Assembly (NCBI RefSeq): GCF_004766055.1
Contig: NZ_SPQR01000002.1
Location: 248,001-312,000 of the forward strand
Direction: 5' to 3'
Source: Desulfosporosinus sp. Sb-LF
GTDB taxonomy: Bacteria; Bacillota; Desulfitobacteriia; Desulfitobacteriales; Desulfitobacteriaceae
DNA length: 64,000 nt
A program made the position numbers and the translations under genes. The notes beneath the pieces were generated by a model. That model was not told the DNA's origin. It worked only from the letters and a program-made list of their open reading frames with translations, and made no database searches. Shown here piece by piece: positions 26,286 through 35,739 of the stretch; the stretch's first letter is position 1; each line of letters starts with the position of its first letter.

Positions 26286-26294
26286 TTGTCGAAA
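26286..26294 (+). promoter_or_regulatory. Spo0A box-like site
   Basis: TTGTCGAAA matches the 0A-box core TGTCGAA. It lies upstream of the Spo0E-type gene to the left. A single site of seven conserved bases could be chance. Confidence 0.4.
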
Positions 26295-26303
26295 TATAAG
26301 AAA

Positions 26304-26374
26304 AGCAGTACCATCTGGACACAGAGAAAAGCCTCTACCATTTCGATCAAGACGAACAAAGAGCGCCTACTGCT
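26304..26374. other. Possible multi-helix RNA element
   Basis: A 7-bp closing helix AGCAGTA / TACTGCT encloses three local hairpins: CCA-TGG, AGAG-CTCT and TTCG-CGAA. It is not a tRNA, since no T-arm sits next to the 3' acceptor strand. No ORF overlaps it. The strand cannot be told. Confidence 0.3.
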
Positions 26375-26469
26375 CACCCCTCAACGTATTTTCGTATAAA
26401 ATATCCTTAGCATCATTCCTGCAATTCAGGTAATACTGTTAGGGTAAATATTTAAGGAGGCGTTCAATT

Positions 26470-26607
26470 TTGAGCAATAAAGATGAAGCTACAAGAGAAG
26501 CTTTAGCCAGTGAATTAGGACAACTTAAAGATAAATATTCACGGTTGGAACGTGCTTATAATGAATTAAAAGACCAGGTTTCTCAAGATCAAGGACATAC
26601 AAGTTAG
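26470..26607 (+). CDS. Small coiled-coil-like protein, 45 residues
   Basis: A TTG start follows AAGGAGG at a good distance. The charged product (MSNKDEATREALASELGQLK to start, rich in Glu, Lys and Leu at helical spacing) looks like a single coiled coil. A hairpin at 26633-26656 follows the stop. The family is not recognised. Confidence 0.6.
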   Translation: MSNKDEATREALASELGQLKDKYSRLERAYNELKDQVSQDQGHTS

Positions 26608-26632
26608 TCCTTTAGGTTCAAACTCACAAAGA

Positions 26633-26656
26633 GGGAGAGCACATAAATGCTCTCCC
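26633..26656 (+). terminator. Terminator-like hairpin
   Basis: Perfect nine-bp stem GGGAGAGCA / TGCTCTCCC with a six-base loop, 25 bases after the stop of the small gene. Only a short T-run follows. Confidence 0.65.
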
Positions 26657-26769
26657 TTCCCATCAATCCTTCACAGTCCGGATTACCATTTTCGCCAGTA
26701 ATAATAAATTCATCATCCAGGATCGTACCCTTGGGGATCCGATTGTAATAAGCTCGTGAAAGCTTTCTA

Positions 26770-26901
26770 TTACATACTCTTTATCACATCTTCACAAAAA
26801 CCACTTAAATACAGCTCGAACTTAATCTCGAACGCCTTAGCCCCCTTGATCCTCTGGCACCTAGCACAGCGTCCTATTGCTACGAACTTCTCTTCGGTCA
26901 C
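26770..26901 (-). CDS. Doubtful small ORF, 43 codons
   Basis: A GTG-started frame whose product begins MTEEKFVAIGRCARCQRIKG and contains a CxxC pair and a third Cys near the end. The composition looks protein-like, but no ribosome site is seen, so it may be a gene fragment in a decaying region. Confidence 0.25.
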   Translation of the reverse strand: MTEEKFVAIGRCARCQRIKGAKAFEIKFELYLSGFCEDVIKSM

Positions 26902-26988
26902 GAGAGAACTTGCTCGCGATCTTGAGTTTCATTATCGGATGGAATGAGTCCAAAAGTCAGCTAAGTCCTGATAAGGAGGTAAAATAAT

Positions 26989-27084
26989 ATGTTTAAAACT
27001 ATTCTCAAGTCTAAAAAAAAGCTTAATCGCTGGCCAAGCATTATAGTACGTACATTCAGAATGACAATGTGGCCTAAGATCTGA
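26989..27084 (+). CDS. Very small basic ORF, 31 codons
   Basis: ATG with a strong AAGGAGG six to eight bases upstream. The product is very basic (starts MFKTILKSKKKLNRWP) with no recognisable family. The site is good, but the length and the accessory setting keep confidence low. Confidence 0.4.
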   Translation: MFKTILKSKKKLNRWPSIIVRTFRMTMWPKI

Positions 27085-27129
27085 AATATTGGAATATCAA
27101 ATAAACTCCTACAAAATGCTATAATCCCC

Positions 27130-27415
27130 TTATGGTAGACACACAAAAAGAGAACTTAATTGGTTTCATAAATGTGTCTCTGTGAAGGGGTTTTTCTATG
27201 CCAAAAGAATAATGCGTATGACAAAGACTTAAAGCTACGAACAATTGACATGCATATAACACATTGTTGCTGAACTGACTGAGTCTAATCCATCAATACA
27301 TCGCCTTCTACAAGAAGGAACGTATACAATTAAAAACTGGCATGAGCCCGGTTGAATCCAATCCATGCCGCTTAAGGTTTCTTTTAAATGTGTTTACTTG
27401 ACAGGGACATCATTT
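27130..27415 (+). mobile_element. Internally deleted IS3-family remnant
   Basis: The left side has TAGACACA and a broken OrfA start (MPKE then, after a frameshift, NAYDKDLK). The right side keeps the C-terminus of the OrfB integrase (FYKKERIQLKTGMSPVE) and then TGTTTACTTGACAGGG, whose reverse complement gives TAAACACA, an imperfect match to the left end. All of the DDE core is deleted, so it is dead. Confidence 0.65.
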
Positions 27416-27932
27416 AAACGGGTGCCTATTTTATTCACAAAAAGTCCCTTCGCTAGGAGGGGAAAAGTAGGAGGATAAGAAAAAGGCTGTGTGTTAACCA
27501 CTAAAGCAGCAGGTGACCATCATCTGCTGTACTGTAATAATCTAAACCCGTTACCATTCAGTGACCTTTGTATGGAGAATCTGTGAATCTTATTAGGCGA
27601 GTGAGCAAACGAACAATGTTTAAAGGAAAGACGCCTAAGTTAAAAGCGTCAACCTTTTTCTTTATGGTGAGCTCCGTAATTGAAAGCTAGCACTGATACC
27701 AAGCTGAGTATATACGGAATTGCAAATTTCAAACTGGCACCCACTCTCTTCTAGTTTTGGTTAATTATAAATTTTTTCAATTTTTTTAACAATATCCAAA
27801 TGACTTATTCTAATAGGACTTTGGTCCTGCTACACATAATAGGCCTCTTGCTCAATACCTTTAATTACCAGATATTTAACCCTTGACCATGACTATTAGT
27901 TTTGTTAAAATAAAACCTGTCCAATAACGCGT
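27416..27932. other. Gene-free stretch with two hairpins
   Basis: No supported gene. A hairpin with arms CAGCAG / CTGCTG lies at about 27509-27531. At 27630-27659 the stem GACGC / GCGTC is followed by a T-run, like a plus-strand terminator. A small RNA is possible, but there is no family match I recognise. Confidence 0.3.
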
Positions 27933-28008
27933 GCCGACGTAGCTCAATTGGTAGAGCAACTGATTTGTAATCAGTAGGTTGCGGGTTCGAGTCCCATCGT
28001 TGGCTCCA
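27933..28008 (+). tRNA. tRNA-Thr (UGU)
   Basis: A 76-base cloverleaf with encoded CCA. The anticodon arm ACTGA-TTTGTAA-TCAGT gives anticodon TGT; the T-arm contains GGTTCGAGTCC. It lies inside the tRNA-Gly-bounded stretch, on the opposite strand to the other tRNA genes. Confidence 0.95.
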
Positions 28009-28047
28009 CACAGATTTAATCACTTTTAGCCATGTTGCATAGCAAAT

Positions 28048-28099
28048 GATTTAAAGAATAATAAGACAGGTAAACAACTGTCTCATTATTCTTTAAATC
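28048..28099. repeat. 22-bp inverted repeat
   Basis: GATTTAAAGAATAATAAGACAG and its reverse complement, with a single mismatch, are separated by eight bases. There is no T-run. It lies between tRNA-Thr and the recombinase chimera. It may be a tRNA-Thr terminator, a recombination site or a miniature element end. Confidence 0.7.
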
Positions 28100-28113
28100 G
28101 GAGGTTATGTAAT

Positions 28114-28558
28114 GTGGCTAAAATTCGTTTAATGACTAAAACAGCACAATCGGCTTCAGCAAAAATGGAAGTCCATGCAGAAAAGGAATATTGCACCGAC
28201 CTCTATCAACACAGCACTAAGACATACGAGGGAAGTCTTAAATTACTGGGTACTGGCTGTAAACTATCTACTCTCACAAGCGTTAGGATAGGCGATATGG
28301 ACTGGGAAAATGAACTGATAGCTTATATACATACCAAGAATAAGAAGGCACAATACGCACCAATATCAAGGCAGTTGGTAGTTTCATTAAAGGAAGCAGG
28401 CTGTGGTTTGATTTATCAAGAGAAGGTCGAGGCCACTACGAAGGATAGACCAGAATTACAGCGACTACTCGAAGATTTACAAACTGGTGACACTGTGATT
28501 GTCAAGGAGTTAACAAGGGTATCACGGTTCTTATTAAAAACAATGGAAATAATAACAA
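28114..28558 (+). pseudogene. Chimera of tyrosine- and serine-recombinase fragments
   Basis: The frame starts as unrecognised sequence, then gives a tyrosine-recombinase piece (TGCKLSTLTSVRIGDMDW to about residue 93), then switches to a serine-resolvase piece (IYQEKVEATTKDRPELQRLL ... VKELTRVSR). Neither catalytic domain is complete. The open frame then runs into the tRNA-Gly terminator and the antisense of tRNA-Gly, which is not coding. GGAGG precedes the start region. It is a relic of recombinase genes of an integrated element. Confidence 0.7.
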
Positions 28559-28590
28559 AAAGCACCGCAATTCTTTGCAGTGCCTACATT
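28556..28590 (-). terminator. Terminator of the tRNA-Glu/Phe/Gly transcript
   Basis: Minus strand: GCACTGCAA, a short loop, TTGCGGTGC, then TTTTTG. The same hairpin, with compensating changes, is repeated at 25870-25897. Confidence 0.85.
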
Positions 28591-28595
28591 TCATA

Positions 28596-28670
28596 TGGAG
28601 CGGACGACGAGATTCGAACTCGCGATCCTCGGCTTGGGAAGCCAATGCTCTACCGCTGAGCCACGTCCGC
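28596..28670 (-). tRNA. tRNA-Gly (CCC)
   Basis: A 75-base cloverleaf with encoded CCA. The anticodon arm TTGGC-TTCCCAA-GCCGA gives CCC. It is last in a three-tRNA cluster. Its 3' end is duplicated at 25909-25927. Confidence 0.95.
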
Positions 28671-28682
28671 TTGATATAACAG

Positions 28683-28758
<76 letters not shown>

Positions 28759-28768
28759 ATAATTGTAA

Positions 28769-28844
28769 TGGTGACCCGTACGGGATTCGAACCCGTGTAA
28801 CCGCCGTGAAAGGGCGGTGTCTTAGACCGCTTGACCAACGGGCC
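28769..28844 (-). tRNA. tRNA-Glu (UUC)
   Basis: A 76-base cloverleaf with encoded CCA. Anticodon stem CCGCC/GGCGG with loop CTTTCAC gives TTC. First gene of the cluster. Confidence 0.96.
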
Positions 28845-28960
28845 ATGTTCAATGTTTAGGGTATTTCCAAACCTTGCTCACAAATATGAATTTTACAGGA
28901 AAGGTTGTCTTCTGTCAAGTACTCTTTGAGTCTTTAATAAATATTTTTTTATTTCTGTAT

Positions 28961-30730
28961 CTAAATATTAAATTTCTTTATGGTTTCCTGCAACTCTTCT
29001 GCCAATTGAGCCAGAACCTGACTGGAAGAGGCAATTTCCTCAACCGATGCTGATTGTTCCTCCGTTGCAGCAGACACAGACTGTGTCTGTCCTGTAATGT
29101 TTCGACTAGTGTCATGAATATCAGCCACAGATGAGACTATTCTTGCGCTCCCCGCGGCCATTTGTTGAATCTCCTCTGAGATTTCCCCTACTTGCGTCGA
29201 AACATTATTAACCAAGGCAGTAATTTCATTGAATGCTTGGCCTGCTGTCTCAGCGACCATCGTCCCGAGTTTAACCTGATGCGTTCCCTCGTTGATCGAT
29301 AAGACCGCTTTCTGTGTGTCTTGTTGAATGACGTGAATCAGTGAGGCAATTTGTTGTGAGGCTTCTTGCGATTGTTCTGCCAATTTACGGACTTCATCCG
29401 CTACAACAGCAAAACCCCTCCCTTGCTCCCCTGCTCGTGCAGCCTCAATTGCGGCGTTTAAAGCGAGCAGATTCGTCTGGGAAGCAATGGCTGATATGGT
29501 ATCTACGATCTGTCCAATTTCCTTAGAACGTTCCCCTAGATTCAAAACCACCTCTGCTGATCCTGTCACTGTTTTTTCAATATTAATCATTTGCTGAATG
29601 GTTTTATCAATCGCCTGACTCCCTGCTACAGCTGAAAGGGCCGTGTCTTCGGAGGATTTAACGGCAACTTTGGCGTTCTCTAGCATTTGCTGTATCCCTG
29701 CTGACATTTGCTGCACAATTGCAGATGTCTCATCAACTGCATTAAGTTGTCTTTCTGCCCCTAGGGAGACTTCCATAATAGCCATAGCCACCTGTTGGGA
29801 GGCCTTTGCAGATTCTTCTGCTCCGGAACTTAGATGTTGCGATGATGCTGCAACTTGAGTTGAGGATGATGACACTTGTTGAACAAGATTTACTAGGTTA
29901 TCTGTCATGGTTCTAAAAGCTCTACCAAGTTGACCTAGCTCATCTTTTGAGTTATTTTTGAGGTTACCAACTTTTAAATTACCTCTAGCTATTTCTTCAG
30001 CATTCTCAGCAATCTCAGTAATCTGTTTTGAAATCTTATTACTTAAAAAAGTGCCTAAGATAAGAGAAAATCCAAAAGCGAATAGAATGGATACTATGGT
30101 ATAGATGATACTGATCTTACCCTTTTGTTTATAATCCAATTGTTTCTCATAGACAAGTTTATTAATATCATCAACCCAGTTTCCTGTTCCGATCACCCAA
30201 TTATAGGGTTGAAACAATAATGTATAACTTCTTTTAGGCAAGGCTTCAGTTTGATTTGGTTTAGCAAAGGTATAGTCTGTATAACCGCCACCTGCTTGAG
30301 TACCATGAGTAATAAATTCCTGAACAAAAAATTTACCCTGACTGTCCTTGCCATCAAATCGTGACTTGCCTTCAGAGGTATCTCTTCCTAGAAGGACGAC
30401 ATTCATTCCGTCAGTCGTGTCAATCCAGAAATAGTTATCTTTATCAAATCTTAAATTTCTAACTAGATCAGCCGCTTTCTTTTTGGCTTCTTCTGGAGTT
30501 AACTCTCCATTTTTTTGACGGTTGTAAGTGTCTTGAACCAAACTATAAGCGGTTTGTACCTCGAGTTTAATCGTTCGATCAAATTGCTCATATAAAGTAT
30601 TTCGATATTGAGTTACATTAGCTTGTTCCGTCGCGATTACATTATAAATGTTATACCCACCGAGAATCAGACCCATGATAAATGCAGTAGTCAATAACAG
30701 AAGAATCACTCGATGTTTTATTTTAGTCAT
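28961..30730 (-). CDS. Methyl-accepting chemotaxis protein with Cache sensor
   Basis: A 589-residue chemoreceptor. TM1 is at about 9-30, then a single-Cache sensor domain (about 35-195, with [19 protein letters not shown] and [14 protein letters not shown]), TM2 at about 205-228, a HAMP domain and the signalling coiled coil with tip [19 protein letters not shown]. Cache sensors of this type often bind small organic acids. Its leader carries a c-di-GMP-I riboswitch with a terminator, so receptor synthesis depends on c-di-GMP. A Spo0A-box-like site sits near the likely transcription start. Confidence 0.95.
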   Translation of the reverse strand: MTKIKHRVILLLLTTAFIMGLILGGYNIYNVIATEQANVTQYRNTLYEQFDRTIKLEVQTAYSLVQDTYNRQKNGELTPEEAKKKAADLVRNLRFDKDNYFWIDTTDGMNVVLLGRDTSEGKSRFDGKDSQGKFFVQEFITHGTQAGGGYTDYTFAKPNQTEALPKRSYTLLFQPYNWVIGTGNWVDDINKLVYEKQLDYKQKGKISIIYTIVSILFAFGFSLILGTFLSNKISKQITEIAENAEEIARGNLKVGNLKNNSKDELGQLGRAFRTMTDNLVNLVQQVSSSSTQVAASSQHLSSGAEESAKASQQVAMAIMEVSLGAERQLNAVDETSAIVQQMSAGIQQMLENAKVAVKSSEDTALSAVAGSQAIDKTIQQMINIEKTVTGSAEVVLNLGERSKEIGQIVDTISAIASQTNLLALNAAIEAARAGEQGRGFAVVADEVRKLAEQSQEASQQIASLIHVIQQDTQKAVLSINEGTHQVKLGTMVAETAGQAFNEITALVNNVSTQVGEISEEIQQMAAGSARIVSSVADIHDTSRNITGQTQSVSAATEEQSASVEEIASSSQVLAQLAEELQETIKKFNI

Positions 30731-30795
30731 ACTCCCATCTCCCTTCCAAATACATCAAATTTATTGCACCTCTGATAGTAATATTATGAATTAAA

Positions 30796-30932
30796 ACAAA
30801 AAATAAAGTCGCCACCCAGAGTAGGCATGGCGACAGAATTCCTAATTGGTATCCCGGCTATCATCACCCTATCGTGGAAGACCCGTAGCTTTGCGTCCTC
30901 AGCTTTTACTGAGTTTGCCCTTATCAAGATCC
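30796..30932 (-). ncRNA. c-di-GMP-I (GEMM) riboswitch with terminator
   Basis: Minus strand landmarks of the GEMM aptamer occur in order: GGGCAAACTC, a hairpin, GAGGACGCAAAGC, TACGGGTCTTCC, then GATAGCCGGGATACC. A terminator follows: stem GTCGCC / GGCGAC at 30808-30834 and a T-rich run. It controls the downstream chemoreceptor. Whether c-di-GMP turns it on or off needs folding; the terminator position suggests an OFF or ON switch at transcription level. Confidence 0.93.
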
Positions 30933-30940
30933 TTATGTAA

Positions 30941-30950
30941 TTGTCGAATA
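30941..30950 (+). promoter_or_regulatory. Spo0A box-like site near the chemoreceptor promoter
   Basis: TTGTCGAATA matches the 0A-box core. It lies directly upstream of the riboswitch aptamer, next to a possible -10 TACTAT on the minus strand, where a bound regulator would block transcription. Confidence 0.45.
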
Positions 30951-31124
30951 ATAGTATGAACATATAAATTCATCAGAAAGGTAATAGTTTTCTAATTTTT
31001 CCATTCTGTAATCGAACTATAACACATGTATCCGTAATTTAAAATACTTTTTTAACACATTCTCAACAAATTTCGTGTTAATAATTCAGATAATTCCATT
31101 ATCTCCTCACTCACCATGCACCCC

Positions 31125-31170
31125 AAAAAATATAAGACAGTATTAAACGTTACGTCTAATACTGCCTTAT
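31125..31170 (-). terminator. Terminator of tRNA-Lys
   Basis: Stem ATAAGGCAGTATTA / TAATACTGTCTTAT (one G-U pair) followed by A then six T on the minus strand. Nothing else is seen in the 480 bases between the chemoreceptor and tRNA-Lys apart from the riboswitch and Spo0A-like site. Confidence 0.88.
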
Positions 31171-31219
31171 CACCCATTACTATTGTAGTGCAACAAACAG
31201 GTACACACACATTTAAAAC

Positions 31220-31295
31220 TGGTGAGCCATCCGCGACTCGAACGCGGGACACCCTGATTAAAAGTCAGGTGCTCTACCGACTGAGCTAATGGCTC
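31220..31295 (-). tRNA. tRNA-Lys (UUU)
   Basis: A 76-base cloverleaf with encoded CCA. Anticodon loop CTTTTAA gives TTT; T-arm CGTTCGAGTCG. It lies just downstream of purA on the same strand. Confidence 0.96.
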
Positions 31296-31401
31296 AAGTA
31301 ACTGTACCACGAATTAAAATATTACACGAAAACATCCTAATTGTCAAGATAGTTATTCTGAATTTATCTTAAATTGTAGATAAAGCGTATTTTATTAGAG
31401 C

Positions 31402-32706
<1,305 letters not shown>

Positions 32707-32709
32707 CTA

Positions 32710-34008
32710 TCAACCTTCTAAGCCGAGTCGGCGAAAAATGTCATCCACGTGAAGGAGATGATATTTCAAATCGAACAGACCTTGGATTTCTTCTTTAGCT
32801 AAATAGTTTAAAACCCGTGCATCTGCTGAAACGACTTCGATGAAGTCTTGACCATTATCCCAGGCTTGAAACGCATCCTGTTGAACCCATGCATAGGCTT
32901 CTTCTCTCATACATCCATGTTCAACTAAGGCTAAAAGAACTCTCTGAGAAGACGTCAGTCCAAACGTTTTTTGTAGATTTCGTTTCATCTGATCCTCACG
33001 GATCTTGAGCCCAGAAATCACCCGAGTCATCTGACGGAGCATATGATCCAAGAGAATGCAACTGTCTGGAAGTATTATTCGTTCCACAGAGGAATGGGTC
33101 ATATCCCGTTCGTGCCAAAGCGCCATATTCTCCATTGCAGCTAGTGCATTGCCCCTCAGAAGCCTGGACATTCCGCTCACCTGTTCAGATACGATCGGAT
33201 TACGCTTATGTGGCATCGCAGAGGAACCCTTCTGCCCTTCAGCAAAGGGTTCCTCAACTTCAAGAATATCCGTTCGTTGCAAATTTCGAATCTCTGTGGC
33301 TATTTTCTCCAGCGAACCACCGATTAATGCCAGAGTAGTTACAAAATGAGCATGTCTATCCCGTTGCAATATTTGATTACTGACTAAAGCAGTCTTTAAT
33401 CCCAAGTGATGACAGACCGCCTCTTCAATTTCAGGAGCAACGTTCGCATACGTGCCTACTGCTCCAGAAATCTTCCCAGCACTTACAGAAACAATGGCTT
33501 GATCAAGTCGTTCATCTTGGCGATCGACCTCAGCGATCCACAAGGCTAGCTTTAAGCCAAAGGTCAAAGGTTCAGCATGAATGCCGTGCGTTCGGCCGAC
33601 CATCACAGTATGTTTACTCTCAAGTGCTCGATTAACCAGTGCTAAGCGTAGCGCTTGAAGGTCCTTCTTTAATAAACGCCCTGAATCCCTTAAGACAAGG
33701 CTTAAGGCGGTATCCTTTACATCTGAAGAGGTTAATCCAAGATGCAAGTGTTTTCCAGCCTCACCAATCTCCTCTACAACCGCTTGCAAGAAGGCGATAA
33801 GATCATGGCGTACCACCGCTTCGATTTCCAGAACCCGCTTTGGGTTCACTTTAGCTTTTGCTCGGATTTCTTCCATTGCTTCCCGGGGTATCTCGCCCCG
33901 CTTCGTCATAACTTCAGCAACCGCCAGTTCTACTTCCAACCAACGTTCATATTCATAACCATCCTGCCATAACTCTCCCATTTCAGGATGAGTGTATCGA
34001 TCGAGCAA
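32710..34008 (-). CDS. purB: Adenylosuccinate lyase
   Basis: A 432-residue enzyme that cuts SAICAR and adenylosuccinate. The signature GSSAMPHKRNP is present at about 262-272, with the catalytic His of TSSDVKDTA-type and THGIHAEP stretches. The TTG given makes the N-terminus MLDRYTHPEM, the family's normal start, with GGGGGGCGAAGG before it; a longer ATG frame adds 17 atypical residues without a ribosome site. It is the middle gene of the FAD-purB-purA operon. Confidence 0.96.
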   Translation of the reverse strand: MLDRYTHPEMGELWQDGYEYERWLEVELAVAEVMTKRGEIPREAMEEIRAKAKVNPKRVLEIEAVVRHDLIAFLQAVVEEIGEAGKHLHLGLTSSDVKDTALSLVLRDSGRLLKKDLQALRLALVNRALESKHTVMVGRTHGIHAEPLTFGLKLALWIAEVDRQDERLDQAIVSVSAGKISGAVGTYANVAPEIEEAVCHHLGLKTALVSNQILQRDRHAHFVTTLALIGGSLEKIATEIRNLQRTDILEVEEPFAEGQKGSSAMPHKRNPIVSEQVSGMSRLLRGNALAAMENMALWHERDMTHSSVERIILPDSCILLDHMLRQMTRVISGLKIREDQMKRNLQKTFGLTSSQRVLLALVEHGCMREEAYAWVQQDAFQAWDNGQDFIEVVSADARVLNYLAKEEIQGLFDLKYHLLHVDDIFRRLGLEG

Positions 34009-34083
34009 CAACCTTCGCCCCCCGTCATTTCGTAGCCTCCCGCCAGTTAGAGACCTCATTAGCTTCCACTTATGACCTATATG

Positions 34084-35496
34084 TTATACCTTTGCCACGA
34101 TATCCCGGCCGACAACAATACCCGTTACCGAAGCTTGCATCAACCCGCGAGTAATTCCAGCTCCGTCGCCAATGGCATATAATCTCGGAATCGCTGTTTC
34201 GAAGTTCGATTGCACTTTTACTTTACAGGAATAAAATTTAACTTCTACCCCGTACAGCAACGTATTCTTAGAATACATGCCTGGCGCAATTTTATCAAAG
34301 GCCTTCAAGGTTTCGATTAGGGAAGTCAAGTATCGCTCAGGCAGTACATAACTGAGATCCCCTGGAACTGCCGAACGAAGTGTCGGAATTGTCGTCGATT
34401 GCCGCAGTCGACCTACAGTGGTCCTTCTTCCCTGGAGAAGGTCTCCTAAACGTTGAACCATAACGCCCCCGCCCGTTAACATGTTGGCAAGCCGAGCAAT
34501 ATATCGTCCATACTCGATCGGTTGATTAAAGGGTTCCGTAAAGCGTGTTGATACTAACAAAGCGAAGTTTGTATTCTTGGTTTTTTTCGCAGGATCGGCA
34601 TAACTATGCCCATTCACCACGGCAATTTCACCATCATAGTGTTCCTCAGAAACCACGCCGCCTGGGTTAACACAGAAACTACGTGTTTTAAGATCATAAG
34701 TATCTGAATAATAAACTAGCTTCGGTTCGTAAAGTTCGCGCGTTAAATGATCCATAATAGAGTTCGGGACTTCTACACGTACTCCAATGTCCACTTCATT
34801 GTTTTCGGTTACCACACCTAAACGTATAGCCTGTTCAGCGAGCCAATTCGCGCCACCACGTCCAGGAGCAGCAATCACATAACGAGCGCTTACTTCATCG
34901 AGTTCCTGTTCACTCCTCCGTTGAATGGTTGCTCCTATGACTCCTTCTGGACCAGCCAAGATATCCTTAACTTCAGCAAGTTCCCAAAAGATTGTCTTAC
35001 TCTTATCCATAAGATGTTCATACATACCCTTCAACACATCATAAGCCAGTTCTGTTCCCAAATGGCGTACTGGACAATGAATCAACTGAATATTGTGGCG
35101 TGATGCATCGTATTGAATCTCCTCAACCTTGCGGTTATCTAAACCGTACACCGTATCCTGCGCTCCAAACTTACGGTAAATAGAATCCGCATAATCAATC
35201 AGTTCTTGAGCTTGTTGTTCCTGCATATATTCCGTTAATCGCCCGCCGACTGCAGAGCTTTGAGACAGTTTTCCGTCACTGAATGCTCCTGCGCCCGACC
35301 ATCCTCTGGTAATTGCACAAGGGTCACATCCTGCGCAGACTCCAGTCGTACGGGCTGGGCACTTTCTCTTCTCAATGGTTCTTCCACTATCCACGATAAG
35401 AATCTTTAAATCGTTGTTATGCTTTGATAACTCCAAGGCCGTGAAAATTCCTGCCGGCCCGGCTCCAATAATCAAGACATCAACTTCATGCTTCAA
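34084..35496 (-). CDS. FAD-dependent oxidoreductase (COG2509 type)
   Basis: A 470-residue protein with an N-terminal dinucleotide fold (DVLIIGAGPAGIFTALEL, about 6-23), a cysteine-rich CPARTTGVCAGCDPC stretch at about 45-59, and a C-terminal FAD motif AIGDGAGITRGLMQA. This is the clostridial NAD(FAD)-utilising dehydrogenase family related to BaiN/HI0933-type proteins. The reaction is unknown. AGGAGG precedes the ATG. It heads the operon with purB and purA, 75 bases upstream, which suggests co-expression but not a known purine step. Confidence 0.88.
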   Translation of the reverse strand: MKHEVDVLIIGAGPAGIFTALELSKHNNDLKILIVDSGRTIEKRKCPARTTGVCAGCDPCAITRGWSGAGAFSDGKLSQSSAVGGRLTEYMQEQQAQELIDYADSIYRKFGAQDTVYGLDNRKVEEIQYDASRHNIQLIHCPVRHLGTELAYDVLKGMYEHLMDKSKTIFWELAEVKDILAGPEGVIGATIQRRSEQELDEVSARYVIAAPGRGGANWLAEQAIRLGVVTENNEVDIGVRVEVPNSIMDHLTRELYEPKLVYYSDTYDLKTRSFCVNPGGVVSEEHYDGEIAVVNGHSYADPAKKTKNTNFALLVSTRFTEPFNQPIEYGRYIARLANMLTGGGVMVQRLGDLLQGRRTTVGRLRQSTTIPTLRSAVPGDLSYVLPERYLTSLIETLKAFDKIAPGMYSKNTLLYGVEVKFYSCKVKVQSNFETAIPRLYAIGDGAGITRGLMQASVTGIVVGRDIVAKV

Positions 35497-35634
35497 TTGT
35501 ATAACCTCCTAGAAGCCGTTTACGTTTGCATAACTAGCCAAGAAATATCTATACCCACAAACAGTTCCATCTTAACAATCCTCCCCCTCCTTGTCAACCA
35601 ATAATCGAACGTTTATTAAAAATATACATAAAAC

Positions 35635-35666
35635 ATTCGACAATCATATGCTTGTTATTCGACAAA
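35635..35666 (-). promoter_or_regulatory. Two tandem Spo0A box-like sites
   Basis: Minus strand: TTTGTCGAAT and ATTGTCGAAT start 22 bp apart, two helical turns, both holding the 0A core TGTCGAA. They lie 140-170 bases before the FAD-purB-purA operon. Confidence 0.55.
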
Positions 35667-35700
35667 AAATTCGGTCTTTTACCTTCATTGAAAGTAGCGC

Positions 35701-35733
35701 AAAAAAAAATCCCTTCCTATATTGGCAAGGGAA
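35701..35733 (-). terminator. Terminator after dnaB
   Basis: Stem TCCCTT / AAGGGA followed by nine T on the minus strand, six bases past the dnaB stop. Confidence 0.88.
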
Positions 35734-35739
35734 TTTAGC

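Noticed and set aside
28559-28659. C-terminal extension of the recombinase-like frame (DDEIRTRDPRLGKP...)
   Set aside because: This is the antisense of tRNA-Gly and its terminator, a well-known false translation.
31052-31252. A 66-codon minus-strand frame
   Set aside because: It covers tRNA-Lys and its terminator and has no protein-like features.
35600-35612. AATCGAACGTT as a PurBox before the purine operon
   Set aside because: It fits 11 of 12 PurBox positions, but a second inverted box at the normal spacing is missing. The TGTCGAA pair nearby fits Spo0A boxes better.
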